Below, one piece after another: positions 10,985 through 21,746 of a DNA stretch of 64,000 bases. Position numbers and translations under genes: made by a program. Positions within the stretch are counted from its first letter, which is position 1. Each line of letters begins with the position of its first letter. Below the pieces are notes generated by a model that saw only the letters and a list, made by a program, of their open reading frames with translations, was not told where the DNA came from and ran no database searches. Location: contig NC_068562.1 of assembly GCF_022201045.2 (NCBI RefSeq), positions 27,114,501-27,178,500 on the forward strand. Reading direction: 5' to 3'. This DNA is from Citrus sinensis. Lineage: Eukaryota; Streptophyta; Magnoliopsida; Sapindales; Rutaceae.

Positions 10985-12910
10985 TAAAGCAAAAACACGT
11001 GAAACATTATCCCAACAAAGCAAAAGTAAGCAATAATTTGTGTGGAATGTTAGATGAGTGGGCTCTCTAGCAAATTAAGACAAAGCAATAAATGCAAAAA
11101 TGATGATAAAGACATTCCCGGTGCAATTTATCAAGCCAAAACCAGTGCTTGCAAACACAAACAAGTTGAAACGGGAACGTCCCTTCATGTAGGTAGCATG
11201 GAGTTGATTTATTTGAATTATCCAAATTCATTAAGGATAAAATTGAATTATCCAAATTCATTAAGGATAAAATTGTCAAATTTAGCAAAACATTGAGAGA
11301 AAGGGATGTGTTGAGGTGGATGGGTGGAATGGGATGTAAAGTGTATTTACCGAATTAATATAACACAATTCAGTGTTTTGGGATTCGTACAAGTATTATA
11401 TAGAGCTGCACAAAGGGTTGGCACTCAAAGTTCATAAATTAATTTATACTCACCGCACTCTTGAAATTCCCGAACAACCCTTAAGTGGCTTAATTGCATT
11501 ATACATATTTGTTCCCCCCTTACACTCAATAAAGTACTTGGCCTCTGAATCTCTTCCTCCTCCTAACTGCTATCCTCGCTACTGATTTTCTCTCACCACT
11601 GTATTGCAAAAGATTTTCTGTAAAAAGTTTAGCATCTTTTTGTCCCCTTCCCCATAGAGTGCACTTATAGTAGTCCTTTTTACTTAGACCACCGTATTTT
11701 TTAAAGAAAAAGAAAGGCTTACATCACGATAAATACCAATAAGCAATTCGCGCAATTTTTCTTACATTTGAGAAATTTGTAACAAATGTTTGCGAAGAGA
11801 CTTCAATAAAATTAAAGAATTTAAGTAGTATTAACTTGCTAGATAGATGAACAATTGAAGAGAACATACATAATAGTAAAATTGTATTATTTATTCTGAA
11901 AAAAGGGCAATAAAGTAGAGGAGGCATAGCGAAACGAGAGTTATGTTAACTCGCTTTGTTAAACAAAATAATTGTAAGCATAAGAATTCAATATGTAGAT
12001 TGAAGAAATTAGAATTAAAGAAAGTAAAATTTAAGTTACGGGTGTTAGGAGAAATACATTTTAATTAGTTAGATAAACGTATCCTTAACAACGAATTAAG
12101 TTGCGGGCAATTTTGGAATATAATGTTTTATTAAAATACGATCGTTTAGATTATATTATAGAGGCAAATAGCGCCACCTTTAATAAATCCGTCGAGAGGG
12201 TTGGCATGTCATGTTATTTTCAAGAACTTAAATTAATAGAAGATTTTTCCACTAATGTCATCCTCTATCATTTTTTAACACTGATGTCATCATCTGCGAT
12301 CATGCTATTGATGTCATGGGTTACGTTCCAATGACTAAGACTTCAAATCATGATATATACAAGCTTATTTATTTATAATTAATTCTAGGCCTACTTGTCC
12401 AACAGTCAAGAACCGCAGCCAATGCTACGAAAGATGTGTCCGGCCACGGAAAAAGGGTCACATGCATGACACAATTTATAACTTTAATAATGACCTCACT
12501 CACTTTTGATAGTGGGAGACATAACTTTAATAATGATCGAGAACCGCAGTCAAGACGGACCTTGAAAATCAAATCCTAGCGTTTCCTATTGAAAATTTGA
12601 AAGTATTCGTAATCAGTATAATGAACTTCACCTTTTTTAGAGTCCTACTTCGAGTTTTTGAGATGATCTTTTTGATTTTGCATATTCTTGGATTCGTGCA
12701 TACAAGCATATTGCAGTTTATTCTCAAATTTTCTTAAATAATACTAGCGTAATTGTCCTTTTCTAGGAAAAAAAAAAAGAGTTTGAAGACATATTAATGG
12801 AAAATAAGTTTTGATTAGAACATTACTGTTCATTATTTAATTATCCAGAATTTTTCCAAATTAAATTATAAAATATTTAAAATATTTTTTTCTGTTAGGA
12901 TTAGTGTTCA
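10985..12910. repeat. Duplicated intergenic block, right copy (upstream of MSL)
   Basis: Counterpart of 2480-5770. It holds no supported gene. It contains a perfect short tandem repeat, TTGAATTATCCAAATTCATTAAGGATAAAA-type, near 11212-11272 (about 30 bases, two copies). The site corresponding to the SINE at 4130 is empty here (near 11990-12015). Confidence 0.72.
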
Positions 12911-13156
12911 TTAATATATATAAGCATACAAAACAATTAATTTAAAAAGGGCAAAAAACACTCACATTCTTAAGTTTTCTTAAATGGTCATATAGATTCT
13001 TTTAATTTTATAAATAGTCACATAAATTTCTTTTTTTTTTTTATGATTATACATTGGGTCTAACTATGGCACCAAATGGTATCATACCTCAGTTGAATTC
13101 AGCCATTAAATCTAAATATGGTGACAGTTATGGGCTGGATTCAGCTATAATATAGT

Positions 13157-14306
13157 ACCACTATAGTACCATAATTTTGTCCTTATACCTTTTGATCATA
13201 ATAATCTAAAAATTAATTTAAATAAAATTCTATGATAAATAAAACATATTATTGTAATAAATTAAGCTGTGCGTTTTTTAGGTACAAAATATATTATTAA
13301 AATATGATTGTTCAGTTTACGTTTTGAGGCAAATAGCCCCACACCATTAATAAACCAAGCACGAGAGTTTGCAAGCCACGTTATTTTCAAGTACTTAAAT
13401 AATAGAAGTTTTTTTTCCCCTGCTGTCATCCTCTATCATGTTATTGATGTCAATGTATCTATATGAAACCTAGAAGATTAAAGGTGCCTTTTCTTCTCCA
13501 GTATCATAATAGAATGGAATAAGAGTAAAAATTAAGAATTAAAATAAATTAATTACTTAAGTTGTAGTTATTAAAATTAAAATAAATTATATTCATATTG
13601 ATGTATTTACTTTATTTTATAGTTAGAATGAATTATTATGAGTTATTAAAATGCCCTTAATTATAATTATGTACTTGTTCACTAACAAAATAAAGAGTAA
13701 ATAATTTTACTTTAAATATCATTAACATTATTATTCTTATTACATTAATTATTATTATTATTATAAAACTAGTAGTATTAGTAATAGTAATATTATAGTT
13801 ATTTTATTTATTATAATTATAATAATAATTAATATTAATAGCAATAATAATAATAATCATCATCATCATCATAATTATAATTATTACTAATAATATTTCT
13901 ATTGTTATAATAATAATTATTGTTATTATTGTTGTTGTTGTTATCCAATTGAGATAGAATTTTTGGATAAAAATTTAATATGCATAGCAATACTCTTTTA
14001 AGTATGGATTTAGATCTAGTACTAAGCTCAACTTTTCATAATCATCTACCACACATGTATGTATAGTAATATAGGATAAAAATTAATTAGTTTTATATCC
14101 TTATCCAATAATTAATAATTGTGTTGTTTTTAAAAGGTTAGCAATAAAATGTCAGCTCAGCCCTAAATCCAAATCTTAAATATATAGGCATAAAAAAGAA
14201 TACAAAAAATATCACAATAACACTAAAGAAAAAAATCTTCTTTTTGTGTTGAAGTAAAATAATATTTTTTGTCCTACTTTTATACACATAATACTGCTCT
14301 TTTTTT
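13157..14306. repeat. 1.1 kb direct duplication, copy A
   Basis: Aligns almost base for base with 16860-17977, starting at TATAGTACCATAATTTTGTCC and ending at CATAATACTGCTCTTTTTT. It includes a degenerate ATT/ATC/GTT trinucleotide tract (13727-13937). The first part (13290-13470) also resembles 4580-4720 and 12120-12330, so this unit occurs four times in the window. No gene. Confidence 0.88.
13727..13937. repeat. Compound trinucleotide microsatellite
   Basis: Runs of ATT, TAA, ATC and GTT units in succession, repeated in the duplicate at about 17450-17655 with small length differences. Confidence 0.85.
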
Positions 14307-15640
14307 AAAAAATATCTTCTTCATTTCTTGGTCATTTTGCTAGCTATTTGGCTCTATGTGATCCTTGTTATTTCATCTTGGTGATTAGCTTGTATTTCGA
14401 TCATTGAAATCAATATAAGAGCATTTTTTTCTTTCATCAAGTTGTGTACTTGAAACTGTGTTCTGCTTAAGTTTTCTTGTGCTTCTCTCTTAATTCATTT
14501 CTTTAATCTGTTCTTTCAAGTTAAATACATTGATAGAGTCACAACATTAACGTTAGAATATTTGACTTTTAATATTTCTTTTAATTTCTATTAAAAATCT
14601 TGTAATCTCAAAAATCACTAGATGAAAAAAGTTTCTCTTTCTCTTCTCTTCAAAGAAAATTGTTATATTCATTGGTTCATTTTTAAAAAAATTAGTTTCT
14701 TCAAATACAAAGTTAATTTCTATCATCTAATCATCAACTCATCATCTCAACTTCTTATGTTCTATCATTCTAAATATTCTATTTAAAAATAATACTATTC
14801 TTGTTTATTTGTTTGTCTATTTTGAAATAGTTTGTTAATGAAATTAAAAAAAAAAGATATCTTCTTGGTTATTTTTTAAGTTTTATTTTTAAATTTTTTT
14901 TTATCTTTTTTATTTCTGTTGAACTTCAAGAATTAAAGATGAAATGAATTTTGAGACTTTTTACATTTATAGGATATTAATAATTCCTCCTCAAAGAACT
15001 TCAGTAGTTCTCTGAAAATCATTTCACTGAATTTGTACAGATCACCAATTTGCTGTTCGATTACCTTCTAATTTACTAGTACCTTGGACAAAGTTGTTTC
15101 TAATATGTAAATGTTTTGTCACTATCGTGTAATTTTACCTGACCTTCAGTTGTTATTTTCATCCGACCAGCATGTTGTTAACTATCACCACACTTTCGTT
15201 TTAGTTGGAGCTTGCTATGTTACAGACTCTGTGTGTAACACAGAAAATGGGGTGCTTCCACGCGTTGCAGAAGGGAGGAAAAGCAACCCAAACTCAGCTG
15301 ATGCAAGGCCAATGTGGACTCAGCTGTTACATACAGAATCTGCAACTTAGTTGAGTCCTTGTTTTTAAGCAAGTTTGCTTTTTAATAATCAACTTGACCG
15401 GTTTACTAAGAAAAACTCGTCCATCTTCGTAGAACAAAGACAATGGTTACCCAGAACAAGGACAGAAGTGTGGTACCTTACCCCTGCTCCAGCATACACG
15501 TGGCCTCTTCAAATTGAAGAAGTAATGAGACGGGGTAGCTGGAGATCAATTAATGCAAGGGTCCACAACGAAAAATTGAATTTGATGGGGAGACCAATGT
15601 TCTCTCACATACAGCAGCCTCTCCGTCCCTCTCTCTAAAT
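14307..15640. other. Intergenic, no supported gene
   Basis: AT-rich up to about 15000. A more GC-balanced stretch (15100-15640) has two short open frames (15111-15350 and 15375-15638) with no recognisable domain, no introns that join them convincingly and no partner on the other strand. I do not call them genes. Confidence 0.5.
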
Positions 15641-16620
15641 GATCCAAGTGAATTTGGATGTGGAAAAAATTGACAATACTTTTGAAATGAATGAAAGGAC
15701 CCATCAAATTAAAATTATCGTTGGATGTAGATGTAAATGTTGACGTATACAGTTGGTAAAATAAATATTTTTTGATAAATGCGGTAGGTAACTCTGAAAA
15801 AAGTTGTTGAAAATATTTGTGAGTGTTCGGCCGATGTAATAAATGTGGATAAATATTGGAAGGAAAAATGATGCAAAAACATTGATCTAATTATATTAAT
15901 TGCAAACCTATTAATTGATAATAAGTTTGAAATTAATTGCAAGAACTCAGGAATAGTAGTTGGGTAAAGCAAACATAAAGAACTAAAAAAAATGATTTTT
16001 TAAGAAACGACAAATGTAGTTAAAAAAAAAAGACATTAGCAATGCGTTTGAAATTAATGAGAGGCCCATCAAATTAAAATTGTTGTCAGATGGTAGATGT
16101 AAATGTTGACATATACAGTTGGTAAAAATAAATATTTTTAATAAAGACATTAAAAATATTTGTGAGTGTTCGAATAGTAACTGGATAAAACAGATAGATT
16201 TAACTAAAAAGGAAAATATTCTTATAAAAACAAGAGATATAGTGGAAAAAGTACACAAAAGATTATTTTCAACCGTTCAGCTGATGTTATAACTACGGAT
16301 AAATGTTCGAAAGAAAAATGGTGCATGAAAGTGAAAAAAATAAATTAGTCTAGGCTACCACAGTTTCATAAAAAAATAGCCTCCTCTCAATGACTCAAGT
16401 GAATAAAAATGTAGAAAAAATTAACAATAAGTTTGAAATTATTGCAAGGGCTCAGGAAAGTACGATTATCGAATAATAACTGGGTAAAGCAGACAGATAC
16501 AACTATCAAGGAAAATATTCTTGGAGAAACGAGAAATTTAATGGAAAAAGCCAATGAAAAATAAAAAGGTTCAGGAAAATGGAATATTTAAATTGGGCTC
16601 GAATTTTCATGGTTTCACAA
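15640..16620. repeat. Diverged tandem repeat, about three units
   Basis: Shared phrases recur in order at roughly 360-base spacing: CCCATCAAATTAAAATT (about 15700 and 16067), GATGTAAATGTTGAC (about 15729 and 16097), CAGTTGGTAAAAT and AATAATAACTGGGTAAAGC-like stretches (about 15955 and 16475). Units are too diverged to set exact borders. No gene is supported. Confidence 0.65.
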
Positions 16621-16859
16621 AAAACAGTCCCTTTCTCAATGACCCAATTGATCCAGAAATCGACAATGGCCGTGCTATTGATAAACTTAAGCCCAATAGG
16701 ATTAAATGGAAGTAGCTAGCCCGAAATTTGGAAGGGACAACTGAAACACTGGATGAGTCGAGCTTTCAACACCCACTCTATGACTCTAAACCCTTATAAT
16801 ACACTTTTTAAATGTCATTTTCTAAAATACTCTAATTTAATTTATAAAGTATAAATCAT

Positions 16860-17977
16860 CTATAGTACTATAGTTTTATCCCTATACCTTTTGATCATAA
16901 CTACCCAAAATTAATTTAAATAAAATTCTATGATAAATAAAACATATTATTGTAATAAATTAAGCTGTGCGTTTTTTAGGTACAAAATATATTATTAAAA
17001 TATGATTGTTCAGTTTACGTTTTTGAGGCAAATAGGCCCACACCATTAATAAAACAAGCACGAGAGTTTGCAAGCCACGTTATTTTCAAGTACTTAAATA
17101 ATAGAAGTTTGTTTCCTCTGCTGTCATCCTCTATCATGTTATTGATGTCATGGATTTGGTGTCAATGTATCTATATGAAACCTAGAAGATTAAAGGTGCC
17201 TTTTCTTCTCCAGTATCATAATAGAATGGAATAAGAGTAAAAATTAAGAATTAAAATAAATTATTTACTTAAATTGTAGTTATTAAAATCAAAATAAATT
17301 ATATTCATATTGATATATTTACTTTGTTTTATAGTTAGAATGAACTATTATGAGTTATTAAAATGCCCTTAATTATAATTATGTACTTGTTCACTGACAA
17401 ATAAAGAGTAAATAATTTTACTACAAATATCATTAACATTATTATTCTCATTACATTAATTATTATTATTATTATAATAAAACTAGTAGTATTAGTAATA
17501 GTAATATTATAGTTATTTTATTTATTATCATAATTATCATAAATAATATTAATAGAAATAATAATAATAATCATCATCATCATAATTATAATCATTACTA
17601 ATAATATTTCTATTGTTATAATAATAATTATTGTTATTATTGTTGTTGTTGTTATCCAATTGAGATAGAATTTTTGGATAAAAATTTAATATGCATAGCA
17701 ATACTCTTTTAAGCATGGATTTAGATCTAATACTAAGCTCAACTTTTCATAATCATCTAATTAGTTTTATATTTTTATCCAATAATTAATAATTGTATTG
17801 TTTTTAAAAGGTTAGCAAAAAAATGTCAGCTCAGCACTAAATTCAAATCTTAAAGATATAGGCATAAAAAAGAGTACAAAAAATATCACAATAACACTAA
17901 AGAAAAAATCTTCTTTTTGGGTTGAAGTAAAAATAATATTTTTTGTCCTACTTTTATACACATAATACTGCTCTTTT
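16860..17977. repeat. 1.1 kb direct duplication, copy B
   Basis: Second copy of 13157-14306, about 3.7 kb downstream in the same orientation. It lacks a stretch of roughly 40 bases found in copy A near 14050-14090 and carries a TCATGGATTTGGTG-type insertion near 17150. No gene. Confidence 0.88.
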
Positions 17978-19392
17978 TTAATAGTTTGGACCGAAAATGT
18001 TTTACAAAGTGGTGTATAAGAAAAATCTTTTTTCATCCCTTGACATCAAAGAATTGTAAAATTTAAATACAACGGAATTTCAGTTAGAAATTTTATGTTT
18101 AAAGGAAAAAAAATTGTAGTCCAAACTTCAAACTTAATTTCGGTTTACTCCCCACTCAAATGACAATCTTTTAGCTTACCCCTAAGGGTCTAAAAACATC
18201 AATATACCCCATTTGCTGTTAAGAAGACAAAAAAAATTCTTCCACAGCATTTGCTTGCCCTCATTTTTTTTTATAATGAAAATAAGGTTAAATTGATGTT
18301 TTCAGAATCTTGGACGGTAAATCAAATTTACCCTTATATTTATCCTATATAATATAAGGGTAAATTTGACTGCAAATCTAACTAGTTAAAGTGGATATTC
18401 TTACTCCATTTACAATATTTTGAGAAGACATTACTCCACTCCATTGCAAGCATTTCTGTTAAAATTAACCTTCGAGGCCATATAAACTGGAAATGTACAT
18501 TCTAACTAGAAACGGCAAACATCCATATATTACAAGATAAGGATGAAGTATCATTGATGTATGTTAAAATTAGTGAAAAATAATGTTATGAATCCTAATA
18601 ATTGAGTTCTAACTTGATAAGACCCAACAATAATATAAATTAATATTCCATAATCTAATAAATGAATTTCATGTCATTTGAAACTCAATCTAAGACTTAA
18701 CTATCAAGATCTCATAAGTGAAATGTGCTTATCCTTCAAATTCATCCAACGGCCTGCACTCTTAACTCTTGTCCAATGTCAGACTTTTTTATCTTAAAAA
18801 GTTAACATCTTTTTTATTAACATGAAACATCTTACCAGCCTACCAGGGAGCTATATTTTTTTGAAAAATAAGCAACCTAGACAATGTAAATATGTTAGAA
18901 TACCTAACACTTACACCTAAATGAAAAAACAATCTTCCCTTTGTTGTTGCATTAAAAACATTAACTAAGTCTGCCTAACAATGATTAAAAGAGAGAGAGA
19001 CACACACTATTTAGGAGGGGTAAGGAGCCTTCACTTCTAAATCCGAATTAGTCGGGACCCAATGCGGTCGCCGGAAACCGGATGATTTTAAAGAGAGAAA
19101 GAGACAACCATATCAGTCAAACATACAAATGGCAAAAACCAAAAGCAGCTTTTCAAATTTGTAATGTAATCAAGTTCAAGGACCTTAAAACAATCTTTGG
19201 GCATTCCCAAATCTAAGGGTTTCTTAAAGATGGGTATCCTAATTCCCTCTTTTTTTTCAACACGGGCAACGCAACTGAGCATATCTTCATCGCTTGCTTG
19301 CTCATTAGAGGGACAATCCGAGAAACTTGTAACTCAGGATTACTGTTTAGAAGCTAGAATTTTTTGTCTCATTCCCAAGCGTGAAAGGCTTT
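17978..19392. other. Intergenic / 3' flank of the NLR-like gene, SINE tail remnant
   Basis: No gene supported. At 19021-19090 AATCCGAATTAGTCGGGACC followed by AATGCGGTCGCCGG resembles the 3' end of a common plant SINE type. A related fragment with an A-run lies at 38301-38350. Confidence 0.5.
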
Positions 19393-21741
19393 TTACGTAC
19401 TTGCTTGAATTTCAGCAGTCATAAACATACCACCGCGACCCCTGTTTACGTCCTCTGCTTGATTTGTCTCCTCATCAACCTCTCTAATAATCTTCGGCCT
19501 CGACAATTCTAATATTTCATCAGGAATTTCTCTGATTCCAGTATTAGATATATCAAGAAGATCAAGTTTTGGAAAATCATTCAAATTCGGCAACTCAGTC
19601 AAGTTAATGCAACCCGATAACCGAAGTTCCTCTAGTTTTTCTAGTCCTTTCATTTCCGGCAGCTTTGTCAACGACAAACAGTTATTTAGCAAGAGCTTGC
19701 GAAGGTTGCAAAGTTCTGAAGGTAATTTTTTGAGGTTGGTGTTTGAGAGATCAAGTAGTTCAAGGTTTTTGAGTGCTGTAGTGAGCGGCAGATGTTCGAG
19801 TGCAGAGCACTTCCTCAGATAGAGTTCAGAGAGACTGCAAGGTAGAAAAGGCAACTGTTGGGTACTTGGATCTTTTAATTTTATTTCGGTAAAATTAGAG
19901 AACCCAACCTCAGAGAGATCAAGAATTTTGAGGCTGTGCAGCTTCTGAAAACTGGGCAGTATATGTAACTTACGACAGCCTCTCAGTAAGATCCGCGACA
20001 GGTGTTTAAGGTCAGTGAATTTAGGTAACCATGGAATTTGTGTATAAGAAAGGTCAACCATTTGAAGATTCGTATGGCTCGAAAAATCCAGCTGTTGAAA
20101 GCTGGACAAGGAGGTAGCGCCAGAAAGATCAATTATCTCAAGCTCATGAAGTTCTTTTAGACTAGGCATATATTCCAGGCAAGAACACTGCCTCAGAATA
20201 AGGAAACGAAGTTTGGTTAGCTTTGGAAGCGAAGGCAGTGATTTCATCGGGCATCGAGAGAGGTTAAGGCTTTGAAGTTGAGCCATTCCATCGAACAGCT
20301 CGTCCGGATTTGACTTTAAGGAGCTAGCACCAGATATCTCAAGGACAGATAATGTCTTGAGCTCCTTGATTCCAGTGATATCCTCTAACATGTCACAATT
20401 CCTCAGTACAAGAACAGTTAACCTTTCAAAAGAGGAAGACATCAATGATTTGAATGTAGGCTTGAAAATAGCAAGAACCTGAAGTTTCGGCATGAGATTA
20501 AAGAATGTACTGTGGTCTTCTTCGCAGGGTCGACTTCCATCAATAAGTAGTGTAAGGACTTCCCGCAATTTTTTTGGACTGCATACTGTTCTTATCATAT
20601 CATCCAAAGGTGAGACTCTCCCAAGAACTGTCCCTCCGTCCTTTTCAAACACACTGGCCAACCGCAGCCTATCTATCCCGCCACATCCCTTACGGCGGGA
20701 ATCAATCATATTTAGTGCAGCTCCTTCCATGACAACAATATTGACATCTTGTGCCTTCAATATGCCACGGTCTATAAGATCCATTAGAGCACCATGGGCT
20801 TTACGATAGGCCTTCTCAAGCTCAAACACCTCCCTATCCTTTTCAAAGTAGCCTTCCATTATCCAATGAGTGATCAACACATTGTAATGAATGCTCCTGT
20901 ATTTGCGAAAGAATTGAATGCTATGCCAAAAGCAATTTTTAAGAACATCACTTGGCAGCATGTCATAGGCACACGAAATTAGCTCATTAACACCTCTATC
21001 TGGTTTCTCATAGTAAGCTGCCTTTCCTATAGCAGATGCCAGATCCCTAGAATCACGCTGCACAACTTTTTTCAAGGCTTTTGCTATCATAGTGATAGCA
21101 GCAGGCGAACGCCTGCCCTTTTCGGCTATAAATTCAAAGAGTTCTCCAGAAACTTGATGGTCAGAAAATTCATTTTTCAATAAATTTAACGACTCTTCTG
21201 TGGACATGGACGGAAACTTGATCACTTTTCCGCTCTGCTTAGTTGTTCGTCTTGTCATTATTATTTTCAAATGATCAGGCTGGACAGAAGGAAGCAGATT
21301 TTTAAAATCAGATGATGCTTCTTTCACCAATTCATTTTCATCCATCTCGTTAATTCCCTCCCCATCCAGAACCAGATGATAGTTCTTTTTGTCCTCCTTG
21401 TTCTCTTCCTGGTGCGTGGCCATCTCCCCTTCTGTTTTCTTTCCGTCTTCATCTTCCTCCTCCTCTTGCTCTTCCCACTCCTCAATATTGGGACTTTCAC
21501 ACAATGCTTGACGACTAATTGCCTCCTCAAGCAGGTTGCTGCTATACTTTTCAGCCTTATTTATCCAGAGAGTAGTATAGCACGAGCTGCTGGCAATGAC
21601 TTTATTTTTACTTATCTCTCTTTCCAGCCATGTTTTCCACAGTCCAGGATCTCCAATAAGAATAATTGTTGAACGACCATCCTCTTTCAGCAGTTCTGAT
21701 ATTTTTTCCTTCTGACTACTTGCTACTCTCTCCGAGTCCAT
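19393..21741 (-). CDS. NLR-like protein, degenerate NB-ARC plus LRR (At4g19050 type)
   Basis: Single coding exon, 782 residues, starting at MDSERV, which directly follows a good splice acceptor (TTGCAG before 21746). Residues 30-37 are GDPGLWKT, a P-loop in which the glycine before Lys-Thr is Trp. A kinase-2-like YHLVLDGE follows at 121-128 and an RNBS-B-like KIIMTRR at 159-165, with an acidic insert (about 86-117) between P-loop and kinase-2. From about residue 440 to 750 there are a dozen or more LRRs of the LxxLDLSxTxLxxLP kind. The layout matches the family of Arabidopsis At4g19050, annotated as probable disease resistance proteins. Nucleotide binding is doubtful because of the Trp. A possible splice donor (GTACGT) overlaps the stop region near 19400, so another C-terminus is possible. 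Confidence 0.88.
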   Translation of the reverse strand: MDSERVASSQKEKISELLKEDGRSTIILIGDPGLWKTWLEREISKNKVIASSSCYTTLWINKAEKYSSNLLEEAISRQALCESPNIEEWEEQEEEEDEDGKKTEGEMATHQEENKEDKKNYHLVLDGEGINEMDENELVKEASSDFKNLLPSVQPDHLKIIMTRRTTKQSGKVIKFPSMSTEESLNLLKNEFSDHQVSGELFEFIAEKGRRSPAAITMIAKALKKVVQRDSRDLASAIGKAAYYEKPDRGVNELISCAYDMLPSDVLKNCFWHSIQFFRKYRSIHYNVLITHWIMEGYFEKDREVFELEKAYRKAHGALMDLIDRGILKAQDVNIVVMEGAALNMIDSRRKGCGGIDRLRLASVFEKDGGTVLGRVSPLDDMIRTVCSPKKLREVLTLLIDGSRPCEEDHSTFFNLMPKLQVLAIFKPTFKSLMSSSFERLTVLVLRNCDMLEDITGIKELKTLSVLEISGASSLKSNPDELFDGMAQLQSLNLSRCPMKSLPSLPKLTKLRFLILRQCSCLEYMPSLKELHELEIIDLSGATSLSSFQQLDFSSHTNLQMVDLSYTQIPWLPKFTDLKHLSRILLRGCRKLHILPSFQKLHSLKILDLSEVGFSNFTEIKLKDPSTQQLPFLPCSLSELYLRKCSALEHLPLTTALKNLELLDLSNTNLKKLPSELCNLRKLLLNNCLSLTKLPEMKGLEKLEELRLSGCINLTELPNLNDFPKLDLLDISNTGIREIPDEILELSRPKIIREVDEETNQAEDVNRGRGGMFMTAEIQAST

Positions 21742-21746
21742 TGCTA

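Noticed and set aside
15111..15638. Two short plus-strand frames in a less AT-rich stretch
   Set aside because: No recognisable domain and no convincing splice sites joining them; composition alone is not enough.
19088..19282. 64-residue minus-strand frame downstream of the NLR-like gene as a further exon
   Set aside because: No clear acceptor joins it in frame to the main exon; more likely 3' flank with a SINE tail remnant.
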